From Streptomyces sp. 8K308 (GTDB lineage: Bacteria > Actinomycetota > Actinomycetes > Streptomycetales > Streptomycetaceae), in the NCBI RefSeq assembly GCF_004348315.1, contig NZ_SMKC01000008.1, positions 1 to 60,665 of the forward strand: 60,665 nucleotides of DNA, written 5' to 3'. The translations under genes were made by a program, and so were the position numbers. Shown piece after piece: positions 14,101 to 28,100 of this stretch. The notes under the pieces are model-generated. The model ran no database searches, had not been told where the DNA came from, and was given only the letters and a program-made list of their open reading frames with translations. The stretch's first letter is position 1. Each line of letters starts with the position of its first letter.

Positions 14101-16133
14101 CAGCGTGGCGGCGTCCGGCAGCGAGAGCACCCCGGCCAGGTGGGCCGCGGTGAGTTCGCCGACGGAGTGGCCAATCAGCACGTCCGGTGCGATCCCGGCC
14201 TCCGTGACCAGCCGGTGGAGCGCGACCTGGAGGGCGAACAGCGCGGGCTGGGCGAACCGGGTCTCGTGGATGAGCGACGCCCCCTCCGAGGTGGGGTCGG
14301 CGAACAGCACCTCGCGCAGCGGACGGTCGAGGTGGTCGGCGAAGTGACCGCAGACGTCGTCGATGGCCTCCGCGAACGACGGGAAGGCGTCGTACAGTTC
14401 GCGACCCATGCCCGGTCGCTGACTGCCCTGGCCGGTCAGGAGCAGGGCCGTCCGGCCGGCGGTGCCGGCCACGCCGGTGACCAGGTTGGCCGCCTCCCGG
14501 CCAGCGGCGAGCGCGGCGAGCCCGGCCCTGAAGTCCGCGTGGGTGGTGCCGAGGAGCACGGCCCGGTGGTCGAAGGCGGTGCGGGTCCCGGCCAGGGCCC
14601 GGCCCGTGGCGACGGGCGTGGGCTCGGGGTGCGCGACCAGGTGATCCAGCATCCGCCGGGCCTGGGCGCGCAGCGCCGGGCCGCTCCTGGCCGACAGCGG
14701 CCAGGCCACGACGCGGGTTCCCGGCTCGGCATAGGCATAGGCATCGGCATAGGCATCGGCATAGGCATAGGCATCGGTCACGGCTTCCGCCCCGGCCTCC
14801 CGCGCTCCGCCCACTTCCGCGCCGGCCGCCACGGACACCGGTTCGGCCGGCGGCTGTTCGAGGATCACGTGCGCGTTGGTGCCGCTGATGCCGAACGACG
14901 AGACGCCGGCCCGACGCGGGCGGTCGACCGCCGGCCAGGCGGTGTTCTCGGCCAGCAGCTCGACCGCGCCGGTGGTCCAGTCGACCTCGTCGGTCGGCGC
15001 GTCCACGTGCAGGGTGGCGGGCAGCAGCCCGTGCCGCATGGCCTCCACCATCTTGATCACGCCCGCCACGCCGGCCGCGAGCTGCGCGTGGCCGATGTTC
15101 GACTTCACCGAGCCGACGAGCAGCGGTCGTTCGGCGGGCCGCTGTTGTCCGTAGGTGGCGAGGAGCGCCTGGGCCTCTATCGGGTCGCCGAGGCGGGTGC
15201 CCGTGCCGTGGGCCTCCACGGCGTCGATGTCGGCCGGGGCGAGACCGGCGCTCCGCAGCGCCTGCCGGATCACCCGTTGCTGGGACGGCCCGTTGGGCGC
15301 GGTGAGCCCGTTGGAGGCGCCGTCCTGGTTGGTCGCGGTGGACCGGACGACGGCCAGCACGGGTCGCCCGTGCCGGCGTGCGTCGGACAGTCGCTCCACG
15401 AGCAGCAGGCCCACGCCCTCCGACCAGGCCGTGCCGTCGGCGGCCTTGGCGAACGGCTTGATCCGGCCGTCCCTGGCCAGCCCGCGTTGGCGGCTGAACT
15501 CGACGAACATGCCGGGCGTCGCCATCACCGTGACGCCGCCGGCCAGTGCCAGGTCGCATTCGCCCGAGCGCAGCGCCTGGACCGCCAGGTGCAGTGCGAC
15601 CAGCGAGGAGGAGCACGCGGTGTCGACGGTCACGGCGGGCCCCTCGAGCCCCAGCGTGTAGGCGATCCGGCCGGAGACCACGCTCGTGGTGTTGCCCGTC
15701 AGTATCGATCCGCCGAGTTCGGCGGGCGCCTGCGCCAGCCTGGGTCCGTACTCCTGCCCCGCCGCGCCGACGAACACCCCCGTGCGGCTGCCGCGCAGCG
15801 CGGTGGGGTCGATGCCGGCGCGTTCGATCGTCTCCCACGCCGTCTCCAGCAGCAGCCGCTGCTGCGGGTCCATCGCCAGCGCCTCGCGCGGCGAGATGCC
15901 GAAGAAGTCGGCGTCGAACTCGGCCGCGTCGGTCAGGAAGCCGCCGTGCGCCACGTAGGAGGTGCCGGGTCGGTCCGGGTCGGGGTCGAACAGGTGGTCC
16001 AGGTCCCAGCCGCGGTCGGCGGGGAACGGGGTGATGGCGTCGGTGCCCGAGGCCACCAGCCGCCACAGGTCCTCGGGGCCACGCACGCCGCCCGGGTAGC
16101 GGCAGCCGATCGCGGTGATGACGACGGGGTCGG
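11116..16133 (-). other. PKS module 3: KS-AT(mal)-KR(A)-ACP and docking tail
   Basis: Residues about 5564-7234. KS Cys5736; AT GHSVGE (Ser6219) with HAFH at 6319-6322, so malonyl-CoA. There is no DH; instead the structural KR subdomain follows directly. The KR has GGTGALGG, Trp in SGTWGSAG, Tyr6934 and no LDD, so A-type (L-hydroxyl). ACP Ser7108. The KS-AT linker carries an unusual Asp-Ala-Tyr-Ala repeat (see 14729-14776). Confidence 0.92.
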
Positions 16134-19100
16134 CGTCGCCCCGGTGGCCAGCCTCCTCGGTGCCAGCGGGCGCTTCCGGCTCCTGACGGCCCGTGAGGCG
16201 GGTCGTGAGCTCCCCGGCCAGCGCGTGCGGCGTGGGGTGGTCGAAGGCCAGCGTCGCCGGGAGTCGAAGGCCGGTCAGCGCGTTCAGCCGGTTGCGCAGT
16301 TCGACGGAGGTGAGCGAGTCGAAGCCGATGGCCCTGAACGGCTCGCGCGGGTCGATCGTGTCGCCGGGCGTGTGGCCCAGGATCGTCGCGATCTGGTTGG
16401 TCAGCAGGGCGAGCACGGTGGGCTCGCGCTCCGGCTCCGGCAGTCGGAGCAGGCGCCGCGCCAACCCTCCGTCCGCGGCATCGGCAGCGGTGGTGGTCAG
16501 GGCGGTGCGGCGAGGTCCGTCCTGCACCAGTCCGCGCAGCGGCGCCGGCGGGTGTTCCAGGGCGCGCACCGCGGCCCGGTCGACCCCGCTCGGCAGCATT
16601 GCGGGCCGGTCGGCTTCCCGGGCCGCGTCGAGGAGCGCCAGGCCGTGTTCGTCGGAGATCGGGATCAGACCGAGGCGCGCGATCCGGGTCAGGTCGGCCT
16701 GTTCGAGGTGGCCGGTCATCTCGCTGGCCCGGGCCCACCGTCCCCAGGCCAGGGAGACGGCCGGGAGTCCCTGGGCCCGCCGGTGGGCGGCGAGCGCGTC
16801 CAGGAAGACGTTGGCGGCCGCGTAGTTGGCCTGCCCCGAGGTGCCCAGGGTGCCGGCGGCCGAGGAGAAGAGGACGAACTCGTCCAGGTCGAGTTCCCGG
16901 GTCAGCTCGTGGAGGTGCCAGGCGGCGTCGACCTTCGGCCGCAGCACCGCGGCGAGGCGCCCCGGCGTCTGGCTGAGCAGCACGCCGTCGTCCAGCACAC
17001 CGGCGGCGTGCACCACGGCGGTCAGCGGGTGTTCGGCCGGGACGGCGTCCAACAGGCGCGCCACCGCCTCCCGGTCGGCCGTGTCGCCCGCCACGACGGT
17101 GGCGCTCACGCCCGATTCGGCGAGTTCGGCGACGAGTTCGGCCGCGCCCGGGCTGTCGGGGCCACGCCGGCCGGCGAGCAGCACGTGGCCGACCCGTCCC
17201 GAGATCGCGTAGTGGCGAGCCACCAGCCGTCCGAGGGTGCCGGTGCCGCCCGTGATCAGCACCGTGCCCCTGGCCCCGGGCCGTGACCTCGGGTGGACCG
17301 TGGGCGGGATGGTCAGGACGACCTTGCCGGTGTGCCTGGCCAGGGCCAGGTGCCGCAGCGCCGAGGTCGCCTGCCGGATGTCCCAGGTGGTGGCGGGCAA
17401 CGGCCGAAGGACGCCGCTCTCGCAGTCGTCCCGCAGCGCCGTGAGCAGTTCCCGGATGCGGTCCTCGCCGGCCTCCATCAGGTCGAACGCCCGGTAGCGG
17501 CCGTCCGTCGGGACGCCGGCCTCGCCCGGGCGGCGGATGTCGGTCTTGCCCATCTCCACGAACCGCCCGCCGGGAGCGAGCAGTCGCATCGAGGCGTCCG
17601 TGTACTCGCCGGCCAGGGCGTTGAGGACGACGTCGACGCCGCGGCCGCCGGTGGCGGCGCGGAAGGTCTCCTCGAACTCCAGCGTCCGGGAGCTGGCCAT
17701 GTGGTCTTCGGCCACCCCCTGGGCGCGCAGCGTGGCCCACTTGCCAGGGCTTGCCGTGCCGTACACCTCGGCGCCCAGCCGTCGGGCCAGCCACACGGCC
17801 GCCATGCCGACGCCGCCGGTGGCGGCGTGGACGAGGAGCGTCTCGCCAGGCCGGAGCGCGGCCAGGTCGGTGAGCGCGTAGGCGGCCGTGAGGAAGGCCA
17901 CGGGGATGGTCGCGGCCTCGGTGAAGGACCAGCCGCTGGGCATCCGGACCAGCAACCGCTGGTCGGCGACGACGATCGGGCCTGTGCCGTCTACGAAGAC
18001 GCCCATCACCCGGTCTCCGGGTTTCAACCCCGTCACCTCCGGGCCGGTGTCGAGCACCACCCCGGCGCCTTCGCCGCCGGGCGGGCGGGCGTCGGAGACC
18101 CGGTCGAGGCCCGTCATCACGTCCCTGAAGTTGAGGCCGGCCGCCCGCAACGCGACCCGAACCTGACCTGCGCCGAGCGGCTGGTCGTAGGCGGGGTGCG
18201 GCAGGAACGCGAGATCCGCCACCGAGCCACGGGAGGTGAAGTCCAACCGCCAGGCGCCGGACGGCGGCGGGGAGAGCTCGGGCTCCGAGACGGCGGCGAG
18301 GAGCCTGGGCACAGTCACCGAGCCGTCGCGCAGCGCCAGTTGCGGCTCCTCGGTGGCGAACGCGGCCGGCAGCGCGCGCAGCGAGGCGACCGTGCCGTCG
18401 TGGTCGACGAGGGTCAGGAGACCCGGGTTCTCGGTCTGGGCCGAGCGGACCAGGCCCCAGACGGGGGCGGCCACGATGCCCGGCACGTCCTCGCCCTCGC
18501 GCGCGGCGACCGCGCGCCGGGTGACCAGGATGAGTCTGGTGCCGGCGGGCTCCGCCCGGCCGGTGCCGGAAGACACGCCCGGATCAGCCAGCCAGTCCCG
18601 GAGCAGTTCCAGCGTCCGCCGGGTGACCTCGTGCGCCGCCCGCGGTGTGTCGGCCGGATCGTCCGGCGGGGCGCAGGGAACCACCACGGCGTCCGGCGGA
18701 GGTCCAGCGGCGGCGCGCAGGGCCGCCAGGTCCGGCCAGCCGGTGACCTCGAAGCCCGCGGCGTCCAGGGCGGCTGCCAGCTCCACCGCCTCGGAGTGCT
18801 CCCCAAGCACCGCCAGGCGCGTGGGCCCCGAGCCTTCGGTCGACGGCGCGGGGCGCCAGACGACATGGTGCAGGTCCTGGGCGACGGCGGCCCGGTCGAC
18901 GTCCCCGAGCGCTCGCAGTGCCAGGGCACCCGCCTCGAGCACGGGGGTGCCCGCCGGATCGCTGAGGGAGACCCGCACCGTCTCGGGGTCGCCCGTGTCG
19001 ACGCGCGCCCGCAGCGTGCGCGCGCCCGTGGCGTGCAGCCTGACGTCCTGCCAGGAGAAGGGAACCCGGGTCTCTCCTGTGGTGGGCAGGGCGATGTGCA

Positions 19101-22100
19101 GGGCGGCGTCGAACAGGGCGGGGTGCAGGCCGAACCCGTCGGGCTCGCCCGCCTCCTCGGGAAGGGTGACCTCGGCGTAGAGGGTGGTGTCGAGCCGCCA
19201 GGCCGCGGTGAGTCCGCGGAACGCCGGACCGTAGGCGTAACCGCGTCCGGCCAGCCGGTCGTAGAGGTCCGACGGGTCGATCGGCGTGGCTCCGACCGGG
19301 GGCCAGACGGTCTCCTCGCCCGTCGGTTCCGGGGTGCGGGGGCGCTCGGGCGTGAGGGTGCCCGTGGCGTGTGTGGTCCACGGTCCTTCGGCCGAGGACG
19401 CCGCGGGGCGGGCGTACAGGGTCAGGGCGCGGCGCCCGTGCTCGTCCGGGGAGCCGACGTGGACCTGGATGGTCGTGGTGCCGCCGGTGGGCAGTACCAG
19501 GGGGGTGCCGAGGGTGAGTTCCTCCAGGTGGCCGCAGCCCACCTGGTCGCCGGCCCGGACGGCGAGTTCGACCATCGCGGTGGCCGGCAGCAGCACGCTG
19601 CCCCGAACGGCGTGGTCGGCCAGCCAGCGATGGGTGCGCGGGGACAGGTTACCCGTGAGGACGTGCTCGTCCGCCTCGGCCAGCGGAATGGCGGCGACCA
19701 GCAGGGGGTGGTCCGCGCGGGCGAGGCCGAGTGTCACGGGGTCGCTCGTCGACGGCGGGTTCTTCAGCCAGTACGCACGGCGCTGGAAGGGGTAGGTGGG
19801 GAGCCCGGCCGCGTCAATCGGCCGCTCGCCGAAGACGGCCCGCCAGTCGGGCACGGCGCCGCCGTGCACGTGCGCCGTGGCCAGCGAGGTCAGCAGCCGC
19901 CGCCAGCCGCCCTCGTCCCGCCGCAGGGTCCCGGTGACGGACACGCGGGCCTCCGGTGCGTGTGCCGCGACGGTCTCCTCGAGCCCGACGGTGAGCACCG
20001 GGTGGGCGCTCGTCTCGACGAACAGGGTGTGGCCGTCCGCGAGCAGCCTCCGGATCGCGGGCTCGAACTCCACCGTTCCGCGCAGGTTCTGGTACCAGTA
20101 GGCGGCGTCGAGCGGACCCCCGTCATGGCCGGCCACCGTCGAGTAGAACGGCAGATCGCCGGTGCGCGGTCGCACGGGGGCCAGGAGGTCGAGCAACTCC
20201 TCCCGGATAGACGCCACCTGGGGCGAGTGCGAGGCGTAGTCCACGGCGATCCGCCGGGCTCGGACATCCTCGCCCTCGCACCGGGTCAGCAGTTCGGCCA
20301 ACGCGTCGGTGTCACCCGACACGACGGTGGCCGCGGGGCCGTTGACGGCGGCCACGGAGATCCGTCCCGACCACGGCGCGATGAGTTCGCGCGCCTCCAG
20401 GGCCCCCAGGGCCAGCGACACCATGGCGCCCCGTCCCGCGAGACCGCGGAGCGCCCGGGACCGCAGGGCCACGATCCGCGCCGCGTCCTCGAGCGAGAGC
20501 ATGCCGGCGACGTGCGCCGCGGCGATCTCGCCCTGCGAGTGTCCGACGACGGCGTCCGGGCGCACGCCGAGCGACTCCCACAGCCGTGCCAGTGAGACCA
20601 TCACCGCGAACAGGGCCGGCTGGACGACGTCGACCCGCTCCAACGACGCGGCGTCCACCTCGCCGCGCAGCACCGCCAGCAGGTCCCAGTCGGTGAACGG
20701 GGCCAGTGCCTCGGCGCAGGCCGTCAGTTGCCGGGCGAACATCGGCGCGGAGCTGAGCAGTTCCGTCGCCATGCCAGGCCACTGCGTTCCCTGGCCGGGG
20801 AACACGAACACCGTCCCACCGGGGCGGGTCGGCGCCGATCCCACCACGAGCCCCGGCGCCCCCTCGCCGGTGCTCAGCGCCACGAGTCCCGACCGGATCT
20901 CCGCCGCCCCGCGGCCCACCACGACGGCACGGTGTTCGAGGGGTGCGCGCCCCGCGGCCAGGGCGTACGCGAGCTCCGGGGTGGCTGGGTCGAGCGGGGC
21001 GGCCAGCAGGCGGCCGGCCAGCTCACGCAGGGCCGCGCCGCTCCTCGCCGAGAGGACGAGCGGCAGCGTACCGTCCGTCAGAGGGGCGGCACGGGGCGTT
21101 TCGTCGACCGGCGCCTCCTCCAGGACGAGGTGGGCGTTGGTCCCGCTGACGCCGAACGAGGAGACGCCGGCGCGGCGGGGGCGGCCGACCTCGGGCCAGG
21201 GCGTGTTCTCGGTGACCAGTTCGACGGCCCCGGCCGACCAGTCGACGTGTGGCGTCGGCTCATCCACGTGCGGCGTCCTCGGTACGACGCCGTGTCGCAT
21301 GGCCTCGACCATCTTGATCACGCCGGCCACGCCGGCGGCGGCCTGGGTGTGGCCGATGTTGGACTTCACCGAGCCAAGCAGCAGCGGCCGTTCCTCCGGC
21401 CGGCCCTGCCCGTAGGTGGCCAACAGGGCGCCCGCCTCGATCGGATCACCCAGCGTCGTGCCCGTGCCGTGCGCCTCCACCACGTCCACGTCCGACGTGC
21501 CGAGCCCGGCACTCGCCAACGCATCGCGGATCACCCGCTGTTGGGACGGCCCGTTGGGCGCGGTCAGCCCGTTCGACGCCCCGTCCTGGTTCACCGCGGA
21601 GCCACGGACCAGTGCCAGCACCTGGTGACCGTTGCGGCGGGCGTCCGACAGTCGCTCCAGCAGGACGAGGCCGACGCCCTCGCCCCAGGACGTGCCGTCA
21701 GCGGCCGCCGCGAACGGCTTGATCCGCCCGTCGGGCGCCAACGCGCGCTGCCGGCTGAACTCGGTGAAGACGTCGGGCGTCGCCAGCACGGTCACGCCGC
21801 CGGCCAGCGCCAGGTCGCACTCGCCCGAGCGCAGCGCGCGTGCGGCGAGGTGTATCGAGACCAGCGAGGAGGAGCACGCCGTGTCCACCGTGATCGCCGG
21901 CCCCTCGAAGCCGAAGGCGTACGACACCCGGCCGGACGCGACGCTGCCCGCGGTGCCGTTCACGTAGTAGCCGGAGACGGCGTCGGGTATCTCGGCGAGC
22001 CGCGCGCCGTAGTCGTGGTGCATGACGCCGACGAAGACGCCGGTCCGGCTGCCGCGCAGCCCCCGGGGATCGATCCCGGCCCGTTCGAGCGTCTCCCACG

Positions 22101-25100
22101 AGGTCTCGAGCAACAGCCGCTGCTGCGGGTCCATCGCCAGCGCCTCGCGCGGCGAGATCCCGAAGAACTCGGCGTCGAAGCCCGCCGCGTCGTAGAGGAA
22201 CGTGCCGTGGCGGGTGTAGGTCTTCCCCGGCACTCCCGGCTCCGGGTCATAGAGCGCGTGCGTGTCCCAGCCACGGTCGGTGGGGAACTCGCCGACCGCG
22301 TTCGCGCCGTCCGTCACAAGGCGCCACAGGTCCTGCGGCGAGCGCACCCCGCCGGGGTAGCGGCAGCCGACCGCCACGATCGCCACCGGCTCGTCCGAGG
22401 CGTGCGGGATCAGCCGTGGGGCGGAGGCGGTCGCCGGGGCGCCGGCGGCGCCCAGCTCGACGGCGAGGAAGCGGGCCAGCGCGAGGGGGGTCGGGTGGTC
22501 GAAGACCAGCGTCGTGGGCAGCCGCGAGCCGGTGGCCGTGTTGAGCCCGTTCCGCAACTCGACGGCGGCCAGCGAGTCGAAGCCGAGTTCCCTGAAGGGG
22601 CGTTCGGGTTCGACGGCCGCCGCGTCCCGCATGCCGAGCACGGCCGCCGCCTGCTCACGCACCATGTCCAGCACGGCCGCGACCGCCTTCTCCGCGGGCA
22701 GGCCGGCGAGCCGGTCCCGGAGCACGGAACCGCCGGTCCCTTCGCCGGCCGCCACCACGCGCCGCGCCGTCCTGACCAGGCCCCGTAGGACCGCGGGCAG
22801 GGCGGCGGCCGTGGTCCTGGACGTCGCCGTCGCCGCGTCGATCCGCACCGGGCACAGCCTGGCCTCGTCCAGGTTCAGGGCCTGGGCGAACAGCGTGAGG
22901 CCCTCGTCCTCGGCCAGCGGGCTGATGCCGATGCCGCGCCAGCGGGCGAGGTCGACGTCGGTCAGCGCCGCCGCCATCCCGCCGTCCGCGGCCCATGGCC
23001 CCCAGGCGAGCGAGATGGCGGGCAGGCCGAGCCCGCGCCGGTGGTCCGCGAGGCCGTCGAGGAAGGCGTTGGCCGCCGCGTAGTTGGCCTGCCCCGCGGT
23101 GCCGATCGTGCCGGCTATCGAGGAGAACAGGACGAACTCGGCGAGGGTGGTGTTCCCGGTGAGCTCGTGCAGGTGCCAAGCGGCGGCGACCTTGGGGCGC
23201 AGCACCCGGCCGAGCCGCTCGGCGTCCAGGGACTCGACGGTGGCGTCGTCAAGCACGCCCGCCGCGTGGACCACCGAGGTCAGGGGGTACTCCGCCGGCA
23301 GCTCGGCGAGTTCGGCCGCGAGCGCGGCGCGGTCGGTCACGTCACAGGCTCTGATGGTGACCCGGGCGCCGAGCGCGGTCAGTTCCGCGCGCAGCTGATC
23401 GGCCCCCGGGGCCTCCGGGCCCCGCCGGCTCAGCAACAGCAGATGGCCGCCTGGGCGGGAGACGGCGTAGAACCGGGCCAGCAGGGCTCCGAGCGCTCCG
23501 GTGCCGCCGGTGATCAGGACAGTGCCCGGGGCTTCCTGGTCGCGCGGGGTGTCGCTCGGCGGCTGGGTCACCCGCCGCAGCCGCGGCACGAGGAGTTCGC
23601 CGGCACGCACGGCGACCTGCGGCTCCCCGGCGGCAGCGGCCGCCGGCAGCGCCGAGGCGGTGGCGGAGTGGTCGTCCGCCAAGTCGACCAGGGAGAACCG
23701 GCCGGGGTGCTCGGTCTGGGCCGACCGCACCAGGCCCCAGACCGCGGCCTGGGCCAGGGCGGCCGTGTCGGTGCCCGTCGTCGCCCCGCGGGTCACCAGC
23801 ACCAGGCGCGAGGCGGCGGTCCGCTCTTCGGCCAGCCACCGCTGCAGGAGGTCGAGCACCCGCTCTGTGGCGTGCGTGACGGCGTCGGGCAGCGACCGGT
23901 CGGGGTCCGGGCCGGCGACCGGTGCGAGAACCACCTCGGGGAAGGGTTCCTCGATCGCGGACGGGTCGGGGTAGCGGCGGCCGCCGAGTCCGAGGTCGTC
24001 GTCCCCGAGCACGGCCCACCCGGTGGGGCGCGCCGTCTCGGTCGGGACGGCCAGCGGCAGCCAGTCGAGCCGCGAAAGGCCGTCCCGGGCGGTGCCGGAG
24101 CCCGCCAGCCGCCCGGCGTCGGCCGTGGCCCAGGTCAGCGCCTCCGCCGTCAGCACGGGCCGCCCGTCGGTGTCGGTCAGGAGCAGGGCGTGGCGGTCCG
24201 TGCCGGTGGGCGTGAGCCGCACCCGCAGCCGGCGGGCGCCGGTGGCGTGCAGCCGCAGTCCCGACCAGGCGAAGGGCAGTCGCAGCCGGCCGGTCTCCTC
24301 GGCGGCGGCCAGGTGGAGGGCCGCGTCGAGCAGCGTGGGGTGGAGGGCGAAGTCGCCGCCGGCCTGGCCGTGCTCGACGGTGTCGGGCAGCTCGACCTCG
24401 GCGAGGAGTTCGCCCCCGCGCCGCCAGGCGGCGCGCAGGCCCCGGAAGGCGGGGCCGTACCGGTAGCCGCGGTCGGCGAGGCCGGCGTACACGTCGTCGA
24501 CGTCGAGGGCCTCGGCTTCGGTTGGCGGCCACGGGGTGAGCGGGTCGCCGGCCGGCTCCCGCGCGTCGTCGGGTGCGAGGCGCCCGGCGGCGTGCCGGGT
24601 CCACGACGCGTCCTCGCGGACGCGGGAGTGAACGGTGAGGGAGCGCCGTCCGGCGTCGTCGGGGCCGCCGACGCGAACCTGGAGCTGGACGGTACCGCCG
24701 TCGGGCAGCGCGAGCGGGGTCTCGAGCGTCAGCTCGCCCAGCACTTGGCAGCCGACCAAGTCGCCAGCGGTGAGGACGAGTTCGGCGAAGCCCGCAGCCG
24801 GGAAGAGCGGCGTGTCGGCGATGGTGTGGTCGGTCATCCAGGGCAGCGCGGCGGTGGCGAGGCTCCCGGTCAGCAACTCGCCCTCGTCGTCGGCCAGCAC
24901 CAGCCGGGCGTCGATCAGCGGGTGGTCCACCGCGTCGGCCCCGGCCAGGCGGCCGGGTGTGGCGGCTCCCGCCCAGAACCGCTGCCGCTCGAAGGCGTAG
25001 GTGGGCAGGTCGGTGGCGGCACCGGCCGCCTCGCCGAACAGACCGGCCCAGTCCGGGGAGATCCCATGGACGTGCAGTCGGGCCAGTGCGGTCCACAGGG

Positions 25101-28100
25101 CGACCGGCTCCGGGTGGCGGCGGCTCAGCACCGCCGTGGTGAGGTGGCCGGTGGAGTGCGCGGCGGCCAGGGTCTCCTCGGCCAGGCCCGCCAGGGCCGC
25201 GTCGGGTCCGAGTTCGAGGTAGGTGGTGGTGCCGAGCGCGCGCAGGGTGGCGACGCCGTCCCGGAAGCGGACGGGCCGCCTGATGTGCTCGGCCCAGTAG
25301 TCGGGGCTGGTCAGCTGCTCCGTGGTGGCGAGCTGGCCCGTGACGTTGGAGACGACGGGGATCGTCGGGGGGTGGTAGCTGACGGTGCCGGCGACGGCGC
25401 GGAACTCGGCGAGCACGCCGTCCATGTGTGGCGAGTGGAACGCGTGCGAGACCCGCAACTCTCGGCGGTGTTCGGGGCGCGGGGCGAGCCGGGCGGCGAC
25501 CTCGCGGGTCGCCTCGGCCTCGCCGGCGAGCACGGTGCTGCGCGGCCCGTTGACAGCGGCGATGACGACGCGGTCCGTGAGGTCGGCGAGCGCGGCCGCC
25601 ACCTCGGCCTCGGGGAGTTGGACGGCGATCATCACCCCGCCGGGGGTGGCGTCCTGCATCAGCCGACCGCGCGCGGCCACCAGGGTGGCCGCGTCCGGCA
25701 GGGAGAGCACGCCGGCCAGATGGGCGGCGACGAGTTCGCCGAGGGAGTGGCCGATGAGAAGGTCCGGCGTGATGCCGAGCCGGGTGATCAGCCGGTGAAG
25801 CGCGATCTCGACGGCGAACAGCGCGGGTTGCGCGTAGCGGGTCTGGTCGAGGAGGGCGGCTTCCGGGGTGTGCGGGTCGGCGAGCAGCAGGGGCCGCAGC
25901 GGCCGGTCGAGGTGCGGGTCGAGATGCTGGCAGACGTCGTCGAGTGCCTCGGCGAAAGCGGGCACCGCGCGGTACAGTCCGGCCCCCATGGCGGCCCGCT
26001 GGGCGGCCTGGCCGGCGAGGAGGAACGCCGTGCGCCCCGGGGCGCCGTCGGGAGCGCCCACGACGAGGCCGGCGTCGGTCCGGCCTGCCGCCAACGCCCC
26101 GAGCGCCGTCCGGAGTTCGGGCAGGGTATGCCCCACGGTGACGGCCCGGCTTTCGAGCGCGGCACGGCCGGTGGCGAGGGTGTGCCCGATGGCGGCGAGG
26201 TCCGGCGCCGGTGTGGCGTCGAGATGGTCGAGCAGCCGACCGGCCTGGGCGCGCAGGGCGTCCGGCGTCCTGGCGGAGAGCGGCCAGAGCACAGGGGTCT
26301 CACCGCTCGGCGCGGACGGCACGGACGGGGCGGGGGGCGAGGCCGGGGCCTGTTCGAGGATGACGTGGGCGTTGGTGCCGCTGATGCCGAACGAGGAGAC
26401 GGCCGCGCGGCGCGGCCGGTCCACGGCGGGCCAGCCGGTGGTCTCGGTCACCAGCTCGACGGCGCCGCTCGTCCAGTCGACGTGCGGGGTGGGCTCGTCC
26501 ACGTGCAGGGTGGCGGGCAGTACGCCGTGCCGCATCGTTAGCACCGACTTGATGACGCCCGCGATGCCGGCCGCCGCCTGGGTGTGGCCGATGTTGGACT
26601 TCACCGAGCCCAGCAGCAGTGGCCGTTCGGCCGCACGGTCCTGGCCGTAGGTGGCCAGCAGCGCCCCCGCCTCGATCGGGTCGCCCAGGGTGGTGCCGGT
26701 GCCGTGCGCCTCCACGACGTCGACGTCGGCGGCGGCGAGACCGGCATCGGCCAGCGCCTGCCTGATCACCCGCTGCTGCGACGGGCCGTTGGGCGCGGTC
26801 AGCCCGTTGGAGGCGCCGTCCTGGTTGACGGCGGAGCCGCGGACCAGTGCCAGGACCGGGTGGCCGTTGCGGCGGGCGTCCGACAGCCGCTCCAGCAGGA
26901 CGAGGCCGACGCCCTCGCCCCATGCCGTGCCGTCGGCCGCCGCTGCGAACGGCTTGATCCGTCCGTCGGCGGCGAGTCCGCGTTGGCGGCCGAACTCGGT
27001 GAAGATCTCGGGCGTCGCCATGACCGTCGCCCCGCCGGCCAGCGCCAGCCGGCACTCGCCCGCGCGCAGCGCCCGGGCGGCGAGGTGCAGCGCGACCAGG
27101 GAGGAGGAGCAGGCGGTGTCCACGGTGACGGCCTGGCCTTCGAGGCCGAGCGCGTAGGCGATGCGGCCGGAGGCCACGCTCGTGGTTTTGCCGGTCAGCA
27201 GCGAGCCACTGAGCTGCTCGGGCGCCTGGGTGGCGCGCGGCCCGTAGTCCTGCGGCATGACGCCGACGAAGACGCCGGTGTCGCTGCCGCGCAGACTGGT
27301 CGGGTCGATCCCGGCCCGTTCCAGCGCCTCCCACGCCGTCTCGAGCAGCAAACGCTGCTGCGGGTCCATCGCCAGCGCCTCACGCGGCGAGATTCCGAAG
27401 AACGCGGCGTCGAACGCGTCGGCGTCCCGCAGGAACGTGCCGTGGCGGGTGTAGGTCTTGCCCGGCTTGCCCGGCTCCGGGTCGTAGAGGGCGTCCAGGT
27501 CCCAGCCGCGGGTGGTGGGGAAGTCGCCGACGGCGTCGACGCCTTCGGTGAGCAGCCGCCACAGGTCCTCGGGTGACCGCACGTCTCCCGGATAGCGGCA
27601 GCCGATCGAGACGATGGCGATGGGATCGTCGGCGACGGCCGGGCTCATCGCGGGTGCCGTCGCCCGGGTGGCGCCGACGGTGACGCCCAGGCGGTCCTCC
27701 AGGTAGGCAATCAGCGCGCCGGGGGTGGGGTGGTCGTAGATGAGTGCGGTGGGCAGTCGCAGGCCGGTGGCGGGGGCGAGGCGCCTGTGCAGTTCGACGC
27801 CGGTGAGCGAGTCGAAGCCGAGGGACTTGAACGTGGCCTCGACGTCCACGGACTCGGCGGTGCCATGGCCCAGAACCGCCGCGATATGGGTACGGACGAG
27901 GTGGGAGAAATCCCGGGCGGCGGCGGGGTCGCCGCTGGTGGCGGGCGCGTCCTGGTCCGGGTGGGCGGCGCGGCGGGCGCGCTCGGGGAGCAGGCCGCGC
28001 AGCACGACGGGAAGGCTGTCGTCGGCGGCGTGGCGACGCAGGGCGACGAGGTCGAGGCCGGCGGCGAGTCGGGGCTCCGCGGCCCCACCCCGGGCGAGCA

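Noticed and set aside
14436..14774. Met-Pro repeat protein on the minus strand
   Set aside because: The repeated MP and, on the other strand, GIGIG runs are shadow readings of the hexanucleotide microsatellite inside the PKS gene, not separate genes.
14729..14776. CRISPR-like short repeat array
   Set aside because: Units are only 6 bp with no spacers, inside a coding sequence; no cas genes in the window.
9487..17286. Very long plus-strand open frame (2,599 codons) opposite the PKS genes
   Set aside because: It is antisense to two clear PKS genes; its composition (Gly/Arg/His/Gln-rich, no domains) is the usual high-GC mirror of coding sequence. Similar long antisense frames at 17293-20595, 23041-26541 and 2199-4622 were dropped for the same reason.
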